Assembly (NCBI RefSeq): GCF_004348545.1 | Contig: NZ_SMKL01000002.1 | Coordinates: 62,001-126,000, forward strand | DNA length: 64,000 nt | Source of the DNA: Jiangella ureilytica | Lineage (GTDB): Bacteria; Actinomycetota; Actinomycetes; Jiangellales; Jiangellaceae | Direction: 5' to 3' | Shown: one piece after another, positions 35,367-43,223 of the stretch | Layout of the letters: each line of letters begins with the position of its first letter | Numbering within the stretch: the first letter of the stretch is position 1 | The notes under the pieces: model-generated | What the model was told of the DNA's origin: nothing | The model's database searches: none | What the model saw: only the letters and a program-made list of their open reading frames with translations | Made by a program: the position numbers and the translations under genes

Positions 35367-36758
35367 TCACACGTACAGCCCGGCCCCGGTCTCGGGCTCC
35401 CAGGCGCCGTCGCGGACGAACCGCACCAGCGTCGCCGTCGTCACCTCGTCGCCGTCGGCCAGCACCGCCCGCCGCACCAGTTCGCGCAGGTCGGCGCCCG
35501 ACGCGCCGTCGGTTCCGGCGGCGACGGCGGCGACGTCGACGGCCGTGGCGAGCCGCCCGAGGTAGTGCAGCAGGATGGCCCGCCGCTGCGCACCGTCGGG
35601 CAGCGGCACCTCGACCGTGCGGTCGAACCGCGCGGCCCGTACCGCGGCGTCGTCGAGCACCTGGGGATCGTTGGTGGTGGCGACCGTGACCACGCCCTGG
35701 TGCCGGCTCATGGCGCCGTCGAGCGCGGCGAGGAACCCGTGCAGGCCGACGTCGTTGCCGTGCCGGCGCCGCCCGACGACGAGGTCGAGGTCCTCGAGCA
35801 CGACCAGCGCGGGCGAGAGCCGCGTGAGCTCCTCGTACACCACCTCGATGGAGTCGACGACGGTCCGGGCGTCGCAGAACACGACGGTCACCTCGCCGGC
35901 GAGTTCGGCGGCGAGCACCCGGCACAGCGCCGACTTGCCCGTGCCCGGCGCGCCGAACAGCAGCAGGCCGCGGTTGGTGCCGAGGCCGAGCTCCTCGAGC
36001 AGCGCACGCCGGCGGAACAGCCCGGCGACGTTGAGGTCGATCTCGGCCCATACCGCCGCCGGCACGACGACGCCGTCGCGCGACACGTCGGGCACCGGCA
36101 CCGTGCTGACCTTGAAGCCGCTGCCGTCGGCACGGACCTGCAGGCAGCGGCCCTTGAAGTAGTTGCGCGGGCCGCGGCCGCGCTCGACCACGCTGTGCAG
36201 ATACGCCTCGGCGGCCTCGACGTCGCCGGCGCGGGCGTGCACGATCAGCTCCTTGTACGACCAGCGCGCGTCGATGGCCACGACCAGCGGCGCCGCCGCG
36301 TCCAGGGTTCCGGCCGGGAACGCCGCGACCAGGGACGTCGGCACCGTCTCGACGGCGTCGGCGTCGGCGAGGTGCAGGCGGTCCCAGCGCGGGCTCTCGT
36401 CGCTCTCGAGCCCGGCGAGGCCGGACGGCGGGTGGGCGCGCATGTCCTCGGCGAGCACGCGCGCCACCAGCGGCGCGGTGAACGGGCCGAGCTGCTCGCG
36501 GACGGCGACGACCCCGGCGCCGCTCGTGGAGCCGGGCATGGCGCCGTCGTCACCCGGCCCGACCGGCCCGACCGGCCCGATCGAGCCGGCGAGCCAGCGC
36601 CGGGCGAACTCGTCGTGGTCCTCGGCCGCCCGCAGCGGCAGCGTCGCGTCCAGCACGTGCGCCAGCCACGACAGCGTGTCCCTGACGTCCGCCGGCATGC
36701 GCCGGGTCGCGTCGTCGGTGCGCTTCACGTCATCGGTCGGTTCCTGCTCGGCGTCCAT
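35367..36758 (-). CDS. AAA-family ATPase (DUF5925-like N-terminus)
   Basis: 463 residues. The N-terminal half is an adaptor-like region with a GPVGPVGPG linker. The AAA core carries GAPGTGKS (K275), Walker B VVLEDLD, sensor-1 ATTND and an Arg-finger-like AVRAARFDRTVEV. The architecture matches actinobacterial ATPases with DUF5925, thought to be remodelling enzymes. ATG 36758 is chosen because GGAGG lies eight bases before it; the upstream GTG overlaps that site. It diverges from the WYL pair across about 200 bases and may belong to the same island. Confidence 0.78.
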   Translation of the reverse strand: MDAEQEPTDDVKRTDDATRRMPADVRDTLSWLAHVLDATLPLRAAEDHDEFARRWLAGSIGPVGPVGPGDDGAMPGSTSGAGVVAVREQLGPFTAPLVARVLAEDMRAHPPSGLAGLESDESPRWDRLHLADADAVETVPTSLVAAFPAGTLDAAAPLVVAIDARWSYKELIVHARAGDVEAAEAYLHSVVERGRGPRNYFKGRCLQVRADGSGFKVSTVPVPDVSRDGVVVPAAVWAEIDLNVAGLFRRRALLEELGLGTNRGLLLFGAPGTGKSALCRVLAAELAGEVTVVFCDARTVVDSIEVVYEELTRLSPALVVLEDLDLVVGRRRHGNDVGLHGFLAALDGAMSRHQGVVTVATTNDPQVLDDAAVRAARFDRTVEVPLPDGAQRRAILLHYLGRLATAVDVAAVAAGTDGASGADLRELVRRAVLADGDEVTTATLVRFVRDGAWEPETGAGLYV

Positions 36759-36906
36759 CGCCGTCACCTCCCTGGGCGTAGAAGCGCGCCACCTCCTGCC
36801 GCGCGCTCCCCCAGGGAGCGGCTGGTCGTTGCGGGGCCAGGTGCCATGTCTCGACGATACGGGCGGCCTCCGTCAGAACTCCATCGGATTCTCGCCGGCC
36901 GCGTTC

Positions 36907-36928
36907 CGTCCGGGGTGGCGCCTAGAGT
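36907..36928 (+). promoter_or_regulatory. PafBC-type promoter of WYL pair 1
   Basis: CGTCCGGG (36907-36914), eight bases, then TAGAGT (36923-36928), 33 bases before ATG 36962. It fits the spacing of the mycobacterial LexA-independent DNA-damage promoter (TGTCRGTG-N8-TAnnnT) and differs at three of eight upstream positions. This would make the regulator pair autoregulated. Confidence 0.5.
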
Positions 36929-36961
36929 GACGCCGACACCGTCGGGCGGCGAAGGGTGCCC

Positions 36962-37906
36962 ATGCCAGGAGGACGCGACCAGCTCGGACCGCTGGAACGG
37001 CTCACCCGGCTGTTGCTCGTGCTCGAGTCGGCCGAGCCGGCCGGGCTGCCCGCCGCGCGCCTCGTCGCCGTCGGGCAGTACGGCGCCGACTCCGCCTACG
37101 ACGCGCAGCGGCAGCTCGCCCGCGACGTCACCGCGCTGACCGCCATCGGCTGGGACATCCGCAACGTCGCCGGGCCCGGGGTCGACGCCGTCTACCGGCT
37201 GCATGCGCGCGACACCCGGCTGCGGGTCGAGCTGGCGCCGGAGCACCAGGTCGAGCTGGTCCGGGCGGCGCTGGTCGCGGGCGACCCAGGCTTCCGCGAG
37301 CGGCTGGGCGACCTGCCCGAGCCGGACTCGGACGAGGCTCGTCTCATCCGCTCGGGCGAGCCGCCCCGCGCGGCCGACCCGCTCACCGAGGCCGCGTACG
37401 CCGTCGAGCGGCGCTGCCTCATCCACTTCACCTACAAGGGCCGGGTGCGCGTGGTGCGGCCGCAGCTGGTCCGCCCGGGCGCGTCCGGCTGGTACCTGTA
37501 CGGCCACGAGATCGGGTCGGCCGAGACCAAGTGGTTCGTCACCGACCGCATGTCCGACGTCTCGCTCGACCCGCCCGGCACCGCCGGCCCCGTCCGCGAC
37601 GTCACCGCCGACCCGCTGAATCCCGTCACCTGGACCCGCGACCCGCTCGTCGACGTGGTCGTCGCGACCACGGCCGAGCACGAGCCGCAGGTCGCGGCCA
37701 TGCTCGGCACGCCGTCCGCCCGTCATGCGGCCGGCGACGGCGACACCGTGCGTCTCACCGTGCCGGTCACGAACCGAGCGGCCTTCCGGGCCCGCCTCTA
37801 CGAGCTCGGCCGGCGCGCCCGCGTCGTCTCGCCGCAGGACGTCGTCGACGAGATCGTGGCCGAGCTGCGCCGGTTCGTGGGGCCGGCCGCACCGGAGCGG
37901 CGGTGA
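36962..37906 (+). CDS. PafB-like WYL transcriptional regulator, pair 1 first subunit
   Basis: 314 residues. An N-terminal winged-HTH (GGRDQLGPLERLTRLLLVLES...) is followed by a WYL domain (RRCLIHFTYKGRVRVVRP, GWYLYGHE, KWFVTDRMSDV) and a C-terminal WCX domain. GAAGGG precedes ATG 36962. It is seven bases from the second regulator, as in pafB-pafC. PafB and PafC form a dimeric activator of DNA-damage genes in mycobacteria. No proteasome genes are near, so this is a paralogue with its own local targets. Confidence 0.8.
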   Translation: MPGGRDQLGPLERLTRLLLVLESAEPAGLPAARLVAVGQYGADSAYDAQRQLARDVTALTAIGWDIRNVAGPGVDAVYRLHARDTRLRVELAPEHQVELVRAALVAGDPGFRERLGDLPEPDSDEARLIRSGEPPRAADPLTEAAYAVERRCLIHFTYKGRVRVVRPQLVRPGASGWYLYGHEIGSAETKWFVTDRMSDVSLDPPGTAGPVRDVTADPLNPVTWTRDPLVDVVVATTAEHEPQVAAMLGTPSARHAAGDGDTVRLTVPVTNRAAFRARLYELGRRARVVSPQDVVDEIVAELRRFVGPAAPERR

Positions 37907-37913
37907 GTCGAGC

Positions 37914-38909
37914 GTGAGCACGCCACACTACGTCCGCCGGTTCGACCGCGTCACGCGCGCGCTCAACGAGCTGTCCCTGCACGCGGGCGGGCTGCCCATC
38001 GCCGCACTCGCCGAGCACGTGGGGACCGACGCGGCGACGCTGCGGGCCGAGCTGCGCGCCTACTTCCGTGCCGACGTCGACCCCGCCTTCAGCCCGAACG
38101 CGATCAGGCAGACCAGCATCCGCTTCCACGACGCCGACGGCGCCGACGTCGAGCCGGCGGTCGCGGAGTTCGTGTCGGCGTCGCCGCGGCCCACCGAGGA
38201 GATCGGCGCCGACTACGTCACCGTCGGCGAGCTGGCCCGCATCTACCGCGCGGGGCAGGACCTGCTCGCGGTGGAGCCCGGGAACTCCGCTTTGGAGGGT
38301 GCCCTCACGGCGCTGACGGCGACCGTGCTGGCCGGTCTCGGGACGGGCGGGTCCGGCCGGGCCGCCTGGCTGGGTGATCTGGTCGCGTCCGTCGGCGACG
38401 CCCTGCGGTCGCGGCGGCGGCTGTCGCTCACCTACGCCCGGGCCTGGCAGCCCGGTGTCCGCACCCACGTCGTCGAGCCGTACCGCCTGGTCAAGACCCG
38501 CCGCGGCTGGGAGCTCGATGCCGGCTTGGTCGAGAACGACGCCTTCGGCGGGCGCGTCGGCACCTTCCTGCTGTCGGGCGTTCGATCGGCGACGGTGCTC
38601 GCCGCCGGCTTCGAGCGCCCCGCCGGCGTCGACGACCTGATCGCCGCCAACCGCCGCACCACCGCCGTCGACCTCGTCACTCCCCAGGACAGCCGCTGGG
38701 TGGTCGACCGATTCTCCGAGTCCGTCGAGGTGCTGGGCGCGGACGAGGACATGGTCCGCATGCGGGCGCATCTGCTGCCCCCGGTCGAGCAGCGGCTCGG
38801 GCTGCTGCTCCTGGTCGCCGGGCCGGACACCTGGGTCAACACCCCGACGGCGCTGAGGGACGCCGGCACCGACCTCGCCCGCGACCTGCTCGCCCACTAC
38901 ACGAGCTGA
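37914..38909 (+). CDS. PafC-like WYL transcriptional regulator, pair 1 second subunit
   Basis: 331 residues. N-terminal HTH (RRFDRVTRALNELSLHAGGLPIAALAEHVG), a spacer with GELARIYRAGQDLL, then a WYL domain (RRRLSLTYARAW, VVEPYRLVKTRRGWELDAG) and a C-terminal WCX region ending RDLLAHYTS. GTG 37914 is seven bases after the first subunit's stop. Its relation to the first subunit is distant, as for PafB and PafC. The next operon begins after a matching promoter element. Confidence 0.8.
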   Translation: MSTPHYVRRFDRVTRALNELSLHAGGLPIAALAEHVGTDAATLRAELRAYFRADVDPAFSPNAIRQTSIRFHDADGADVEPAVAEFVSASPRPTEEIGADYVTVGELARIYRAGQDLLAVEPGNSALEGALTALTATVLAGLGTGGSGRAAWLGDLVASVGDALRSRRRLSLTYARAWQPGVRTHVVEPYRLVKTRRGWELDAGLVENDAFGGRVGTFLLSGVRSATVLAAGFERPAGVDDLIAANRRTTAVDLVTPQDSRWVVDRFSESVEVLGADEDMVRMRAHLLPPVEQRLGLLLLVAGPDTWVNTPTALRDAGTDLARDLLAHYTS

Positions 38910-38921
38910 CGCGCGCCGAAC

Positions 38922-38943
38922 TGTCCGAGGTCGTTGCTAGACA
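38922..38943 (+). promoter_or_regulatory. PafBC-type promoter of the ATPase-HEPN operon
   Basis: TGTCCGAG (38922-38929), eight bases, then TAGACA (38938-38943). It starts 13 bases after the WYL stop and ends 39 bases before the ATPase ATG. The final T of TAnnnT is A. The position between two same-strand operons supports a separate, co-regulated promoter. Confidence 0.5.
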
Positions 38944-38982
38944 TCGCCGTGATCGAACACCACGGTCGAGGAGGCGCGTCCG

Positions 38983-41436
38983 ATGACCGACCACGACGGA
39001 CCTGACGACGGCCACGTCCTGAGCGCCGTGCTCGAGCTCGCCGACGCCGACGACACGTTGACCGACGAGTCGACGGTGCTGGTGCTCGCGGCGCTCGAGA
39101 GCGAGGCCGAACTCGCTGCCGCACTGCGCGCCGGCCGTGATGAGGGGTCGGTTCCCCGCCCGCCGATGCCGGCGCAGTCCACGCCGCCGGTCGGTGCCTT
39201 CGTGACCTCGATCCGCGTCGAAGGCTTCCGTGGCATCGGTCCCGCCGCCGAGCTGACGCTGCACCCGAGCCCAGGGCTGACGGTGGTCGCCGGCCGGAAC
39301 GGCTCTGGCAAGTCCAGCTTCTCCGAGGCGCTGGAACTCGCCCTGACCGGCGACAGCTACCGCTGGAGCAAGCGAACGGCGGTATGGTCCGAGCACTGGC
39401 GCAACCTCCGTAGCCGGGCGGCGGCACGCATCCGGATAGGCCTGGCCGAGGAGGGCGCCGGCACCACCACGGTCGGCGTCGACTGGGCCGACGGTGCCGG
39501 GCTCGGCGACAGGCAGGTGTGGGTCCAGCGGCCGGGCGGACGGCGCGAGTCCGGCACGGGCGGCCTGGGCTGGAGCCGGCCGCTCGAGCTGTACCGGCCG
39601 ATCCTGTCCTACGAGGAGTTGGGCGGGATCCTCCAGGACGGCCCCAGCAGACTGTTCGACGCTCTCGACGCGATCCTCGGCATCGAGCAGGCCACCGATG
39701 CGCTGCAGCGCCTCGCCGCCGTCGCGAAGGAGCTGGAGGCGCCGGCGAAGGCCGTGAAGGCGGAACGCACAGCGCTGAAGAAGGTGCTCGCGGGGTCGGC
39801 CGACGAGCGGGCGGCACAGGCGCACGATCAGTTGCGCCGGCACCATCCCGATCTCGCAGCCGTCGAAGCCGTTGCCACTGGCCGGCAGGCGGTGCAGCCC
39901 GTGGGCGACCTCGCCCGGCTGCGTGCGCTGACGAGACTGACGGTGCCGGCGCAGGACGAAGTCCGGGCCGGGGTCACGGAGCTGCGCGCGGCCGCCGCGG
40001 AATTCGAGGCGCTGGCCGCGGACGCGGCCGAGCTGGCCGCGCGGCGGGCCGCACTTCTCCGGCAGGCGCTGGAGCTCCACCGGGAGCACGGCGACGTGCC
40101 CTGTCCGGTGTGCGGCGGTGGGACGCTCGACGCCGCCTGGCATGAGGAGACCGAGGCCGCGCTCGCCGCGGCGTCGGCCTCCTCGGAAGCGTACGGCGAT
40201 GCCTTCCGACGTCTCGATCTGGCCCGAGACCAGGCCCGCTCGCTCGTGCGCGAGGTCGGTGAGCCGGTCGCGGCGGACCGCTTCGCACTGCAGGCACACG
40301 CGCCTGCGCTCACGGCCTGGCACGCCTGGAGCCGCCCGGCCGCCGATGACGACGAACTGGCCGCACGTCTGGACACCGAGTACGACCGGTTGGCCGCCGC
40401 GTACGCGCGACTCCGGGACGAGGCGTCCGCGGTCCTCTCCGAGCATGAGGATGCGTGGACCCCGCTCGCCGTCCGATTGGCCACATGGGTGGAGCAGGCC
40501 CGCAGCGTGCAGTCGGACGACCCGGCTCGCGAGCAGGTCGATGCCGCCCACCGATTCATGAGGGCCGCCGTCGACGAGCTCCGGACGCGCGAGTTCGACC
40601 GGCTGGCCGACCGAGCCCGCGAGATCTGGGCCGCCCTGCGCCACGACAGCAACGTCGACCTCGGCGCCATCCGGCCGAAGGGGCAGGGCAATCGGCGCCA
40701 CATCGAGCTGGTGGCGGAGGTCGACGGCGAGGACGCGGGCGCGCTCGGCGTGATGAGCCAGGGCGAGCTGCACGCCCTCGCCCTGGCGCTCTTCATCCCG
40801 CGCGCGACGATGCCCGGCAGCCCGTTCCGCTTCATCGTGCTCGACGACCCGATCCAGGCCATGGACCCGGCCAAGGTCGACGGCCTCGTCCGAGTCCTCG
40901 CCGAGCTGGCCGTGGACCGCCAGGTCATCGTCCTGTCGCACGACGATCGCCTCACCTCCGCGGTGCGACAACTCGGCGTCGATGCCCGCATCCTCGAGCT
41001 CTCCAGAACGGCCGGATCCGCCGTCGACGTGCGGCCGGGAAAGGATCCGGCGCAGCGGCACCTCGACGACGCCTTCGCGGTCGCCCGGGACGGGCAGGTG
41101 CCTGCCGACATCGCACTGCGCGTGCTTCCCGGACTGTGCCGAGCCGCCGTCGAGGCGGCCGCCCGCGACGTCTACTTCGCCGCCCGGTTCCGAGCGGGTG
41201 CCTCTCGGGTCGAGGTCGAGCGGGTCTGGCAGAGCGCCCTTCGGACCCGGCAACGGCTGGGACTCGCCCTGTCCGGTGACGCCGACATGAACCTGTCGTC
41301 GTGGCGGGATCGGAAGCACTGGCGGCGTACGGCGCTCGGCATCGTCGGGTCGGGCGCGCACGACGGCCTGCGGAGCGACCCCATCGGCGCCCTTCGCGAT
41401 GTCGAACGCCTGGTCCAGGAGTTGCGGCTTCCATGA
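38983..41436 (+). CDS. SMC/Rad50-like ATPase with half zinc hook and HEPN-like C-terminus
   Basis: 817 residues. A 70-residue N-terminal extension precedes the ATPase head: Walker A GRNGSGKS (104-111, K110), signature SQGEL (592-596), Walker B FIVLDDP (617-623) and switch His653. The arms are Ala/Glu-rich coiled coil, interrupted by CPVC (C374, C377), a Rad50-type zinc-hook half. The last 140 residues form a helical domain with RTALGIVGSGAHDGL, resembling DUF4145/HEPN bundles. The stop overlaps the next start (ATGA). The domain set fits DNA-end or conflict-system ATPases; no named defence family is recognised. Confidence 0.78.
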   Translation: MTDHDGPDDGHVLSAVLELADADDTLTDESTVLVLAALESEAELAAALRAGRDEGSVPRPPMPAQSTPPVGAFVTSIRVEGFRGIGPAAELTLHPSPGLTVVAGRNGSGKSSFSEALELALTGDSYRWSKRTAVWSEHWRNLRSRAAARIRIGLAEEGAGTTTVGVDWADGAGLGDRQVWVQRPGGRRESGTGGLGWSRPLELYRPILSYEELGGILQDGPSRLFDALDAILGIEQATDALQRLAAVAKELEAPAKAVKAERTALKKVLAGSADERAAQAHDQLRRHHPDLAAVEAVATGRQAVQPVGDLARLRALTRLTVPAQDEVRAGVTELRAAAAEFEALAADAAELAARRAALLRQALELHREHGDVPCPVCGGGTLDAAWHEETEAALAAASASSEAYGDAFRRLDLARDQARSLVREVGEPVAADRFALQAHAPALTAWHAWSRPAADDDELAARLDTEYDRLAAAYARLRDEASAVLSEHEDAWTPLAVRLATWVEQARSVQSDDPAREQVDAAHRFMRAAVDELRTREFDRLADRAREIWAALRHDSNVDLGAIRPKGQGNRRHIELVAEVDGEDAGALGVMSQGELHALALALFIPRATMPGSPFRFIVLDDPIQAMDPAKVDGLVRVLAELAVDRQVIVLSHDDRLTSAVRQLGVDARILELSRTAGSAVDVRPGKDPAQRHLDDAFAVARDGQVPADIALRVLPGLCRAAVEAAARDVYFAARFRAGASRVEVERVWQSALRTRQRLGLALSGDADMNLSSWRDRKHWRRTALGIVGSGAHDGLRSDPIGALRDVERLVQELRLP

Positions 41437-41807
41437 CCGACGCCGGTGAGGTTCTCCGTCAGGCACGCGGAGTCCTGGACGGAACCCACGCCGTCCCCGC
41501 GGCGCAGGTCTCCCGGGTGGCCGCGATCCTCGCCCGGCAGGCGCTCGAAGAGCTGATCGTGGATCGTCTCGCACAGCTGGGCGCTCAGGTGCCCGGAGCC
41601 ACGATGCGGTCCAAGCTCGTGTGCCTGCGCGGTCTGGACGATCGAGTGGTCGCCGAGAGCGCGACGATCGCGTGGGACGGTCTCAGTCGTGCCTGTCATC
41701 TGCATGCCTACGAACTGCCGCCGATGCCGGAGGAGGTCGGCTACCTGATCGACATGGTCGAGGCGTTGCTCGAGCCGTCACGAGCCGCGGTGCCGGCCGC
41801 GAGATGA
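41433..41807 (+). CDS. Small HEPN-like protein coupled to the ATPase
   Basis: 124 residues, all-helical. The segment DGLSRACHLHAYELPP contains R86-x4-H91 followed by x-Tyr, the spacing of the catalytic Rx4-6H motif of HEPN ribonucleases and its common H-x-Y extension. The preceding helices (RQALEELIVDRLAQLG) and the final LIDMVEALL fit a HEPN/DUF4145 bundle. It overlaps the ATPase gene by ATGA, so they are made together. A toxin or effector role is inference. Codon use matches its neighbours. Confidence 0.55.
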   Translation: MTDAGEVLRQARGVLDGTHAVPAAQVSRVAAILARQALEELIVDRLAQLGAQVPGATMRSKLVCLRGLDDRVVAESATIAWDGLSRACHLHAYELPPMPEEVGYLIDMVEALLEPSRAAVPAAR

Positions 41808-41892
41808 GGTGGGGCGAGCTCATCGGCTCGGACCGGTCGGGCCGCGCGCGCCGCCGTCGTGAGCACCGATTCGTGTCGGTCCCGCCGCTGAG

Positions 41893-42211
41893 GTGCTGCG
41901 CCACACCGCCGCCTTCCACGACGGCGCGGTGGACGAGGTGCACGTGGTGGGCGCTCGCCGGCCACGCCGCGGTCGCGACCGGCAGCCGCTCGTTCTCGGC
42001 AGCCGGGTCCACGCCACGCTCAACGACACCCTGAGATCGGCGGCACCACGAGGCTGGCCGGCTCTCGCCGCCGCGCCGACCGCTACCGCGCCTACGTCGA
42101 GACGGTCCACCGCTGGGCCTTCGACTACCAGTCGTCAGGCCTCGACGTCGGCGCCGAGCGCATCGAGTTCGTGCTGTTCCACCACAACGGAGGTGCGCCA
42201 CCGAATGGATG
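41893..42211 (+). pseudogene. Decayed 3' copy of the downstream OGG-fold-like gene
   Basis: The DNA aligns with the last third of the intact gene at 42284-43054: the WWAxAGH region, the GCAGCCGCT segment before the LILDDRV codons, and a 24-base identical stretch beginning GACCGCTACCGC. Small indels shift the frame several times, so no continuous protein survives. The 5' two thirds are missing or unrecognisable. This indicates tandem duplication or recombination followed by decay. Confidence 0.75.
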
Positions 42212-42225
42212 ACCAGGAGGCCGAC

Positions 42226-42247
42226 TGTCCGCGCTCAGGCGTAATGT
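42226..42247 (+). promoter_or_regulatory. PafBC-type promoter of the OGG-fold-like gene
   Basis: TGTCCGCG (42226-42233), eight bases, then TAATGT (42242-42247), 36 bases before ATG 42284. It matches TGTC-N-G-N-G, the spacer and TAnnnT completely. It is the best of the sites that have a gene downstream, and starts directly after the pseudogene. Confidence 0.55.
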
Positions 42248-42283
42248 CCTGATTGCACATATCCGCGGCCCACGGGGGACGCC

Positions 42284-43054
42284 ATGGCGCGCACCGTCAG
42301 CAGCACCGCGCTGCCCGCCGCACTTCCGGCGCTCATCGACAAGTATCGCGACGTCCAGCCGCGGCCGGTACGATTCCGGCCGGCGACTTGGAAGGGCGTG
42401 CTCTACCACGTGCGCCCCGAGCTGGACGTGACGGCGTTGCTGCGCAGCCGGCAGTACACCGCGCCGCTCGCGGAGTCGAAGGCGAAGGATCGCACCGTCA
42501 CGCTCGCCGACGTGCGGGCGGCGTGCCGGGCGATGGACCTCGCCGACGAGCGCGACGTGTTGCAGACGTTCGTGCTGACCATGGCCTGGGCGTCGGAGGG
42601 GACGGCGGCGAACACCACCCTGCGGGCGACGGCGCGGGCTCTCACCGACCCCGGCCGGGCGCACCGGATCCTGGCCGACGCGGCGCGCACGCTCCGGGCG
42701 GCGCAGGGCCTGCGTGACGGCGCCCTCGAGGCCGCCCATCGGGCCTGGTCGCTGCGCGGCGTCGGCCAGTCGCAGGCGAGCCGGTGGTGGGCCTGCGCGG
42801 GTCACGTGGCCGGCCGGACGTGGCAGCCGCTGATCCTCGACGACCGGGTGTACGCGACGCTGAACCGAACGCTCATGATCGGCGGGACGACCCGGCTGGC
42901 CAGCTCGCGCCGCCGCGCTGACCGCTACCGCGCCTACGTCGAGGCGATCCACCGCTGGGCCGTCGAGCTGGGGCTCGAGGGCCGCGACGCCGACGCCGAG
43001 CGCATCGCGTTCGTGCTCGGCCGGCACGACGGTGGCGCGGTGCCGACTCCCTGA
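42284..43054 (+). CDS. Putative 8-oxoguanine DNA glycosylase OGG-fold protein
   Basis: 256 residues. The central part reads like the actinobacterial OGG-fold group: a helical LQTFVLTMAWASEGT segment, a helix-hairpin-helix-like LRGVGQSQASRWWACAG (157-173), and QPLILDDRVYATL (181-193) with Asp186/187 in the place of the catalytic Asp. The catalytic Lys is not obvious. A base-excision repair function fits the DNA-damage-type promoter. Family assignment is by pattern only. A decayed partial copy lies just upstream. Confidence 0.5.
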   Translation: MARTVSSTALPAALPALIDKYRDVQPRPVRFRPATWKGVLYHVRPELDVTALLRSRQYTAPLAESKAKDRTVTLADVRAACRAMDLADERDVLQTFVLTMAWASEGTAANTTLRATARALTDPGRAHRILADAARTLRAAQGLRDGALEAAHRAWSLRGVGQSQASRWWACAGHVAGRTWQPLILDDRVYATLNRTLMIGGTTRLASSRRRADRYRAYVEAIHRWAVELGLEGRDADAERIAFVLGRHDGGAVPTP

Positions 43055-43223
43055 TCACGCCCTGGTGAAGGTCACTGGAAGATACCTTTCCGGTCGTTCG
43101 CCTGACCCGGAAGGGGATCTGCGCAATCATGGTCAAATACCGCAACGGCGCGGGAGGTTCCGCGGGGTAGGTCGCCAGTAGTCGACGTCGAACCCGGCAC
43201 ACCGTGGTGAGGAAGGGACTGAC

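Noticed and set aside
38983-41807. Assignment to a named defence system (Lamassu, Gabija, Wadjet, PrrC)
   Set aside because: The domain set and gene number do not match any of them by inspection; only a loose design similarity remains.
43055-43223. A PafBC-type element before the HelD-like gene
   Set aside because: Several GTC sequences occur, but none has a TA eight bases downstream of the eight-base block.
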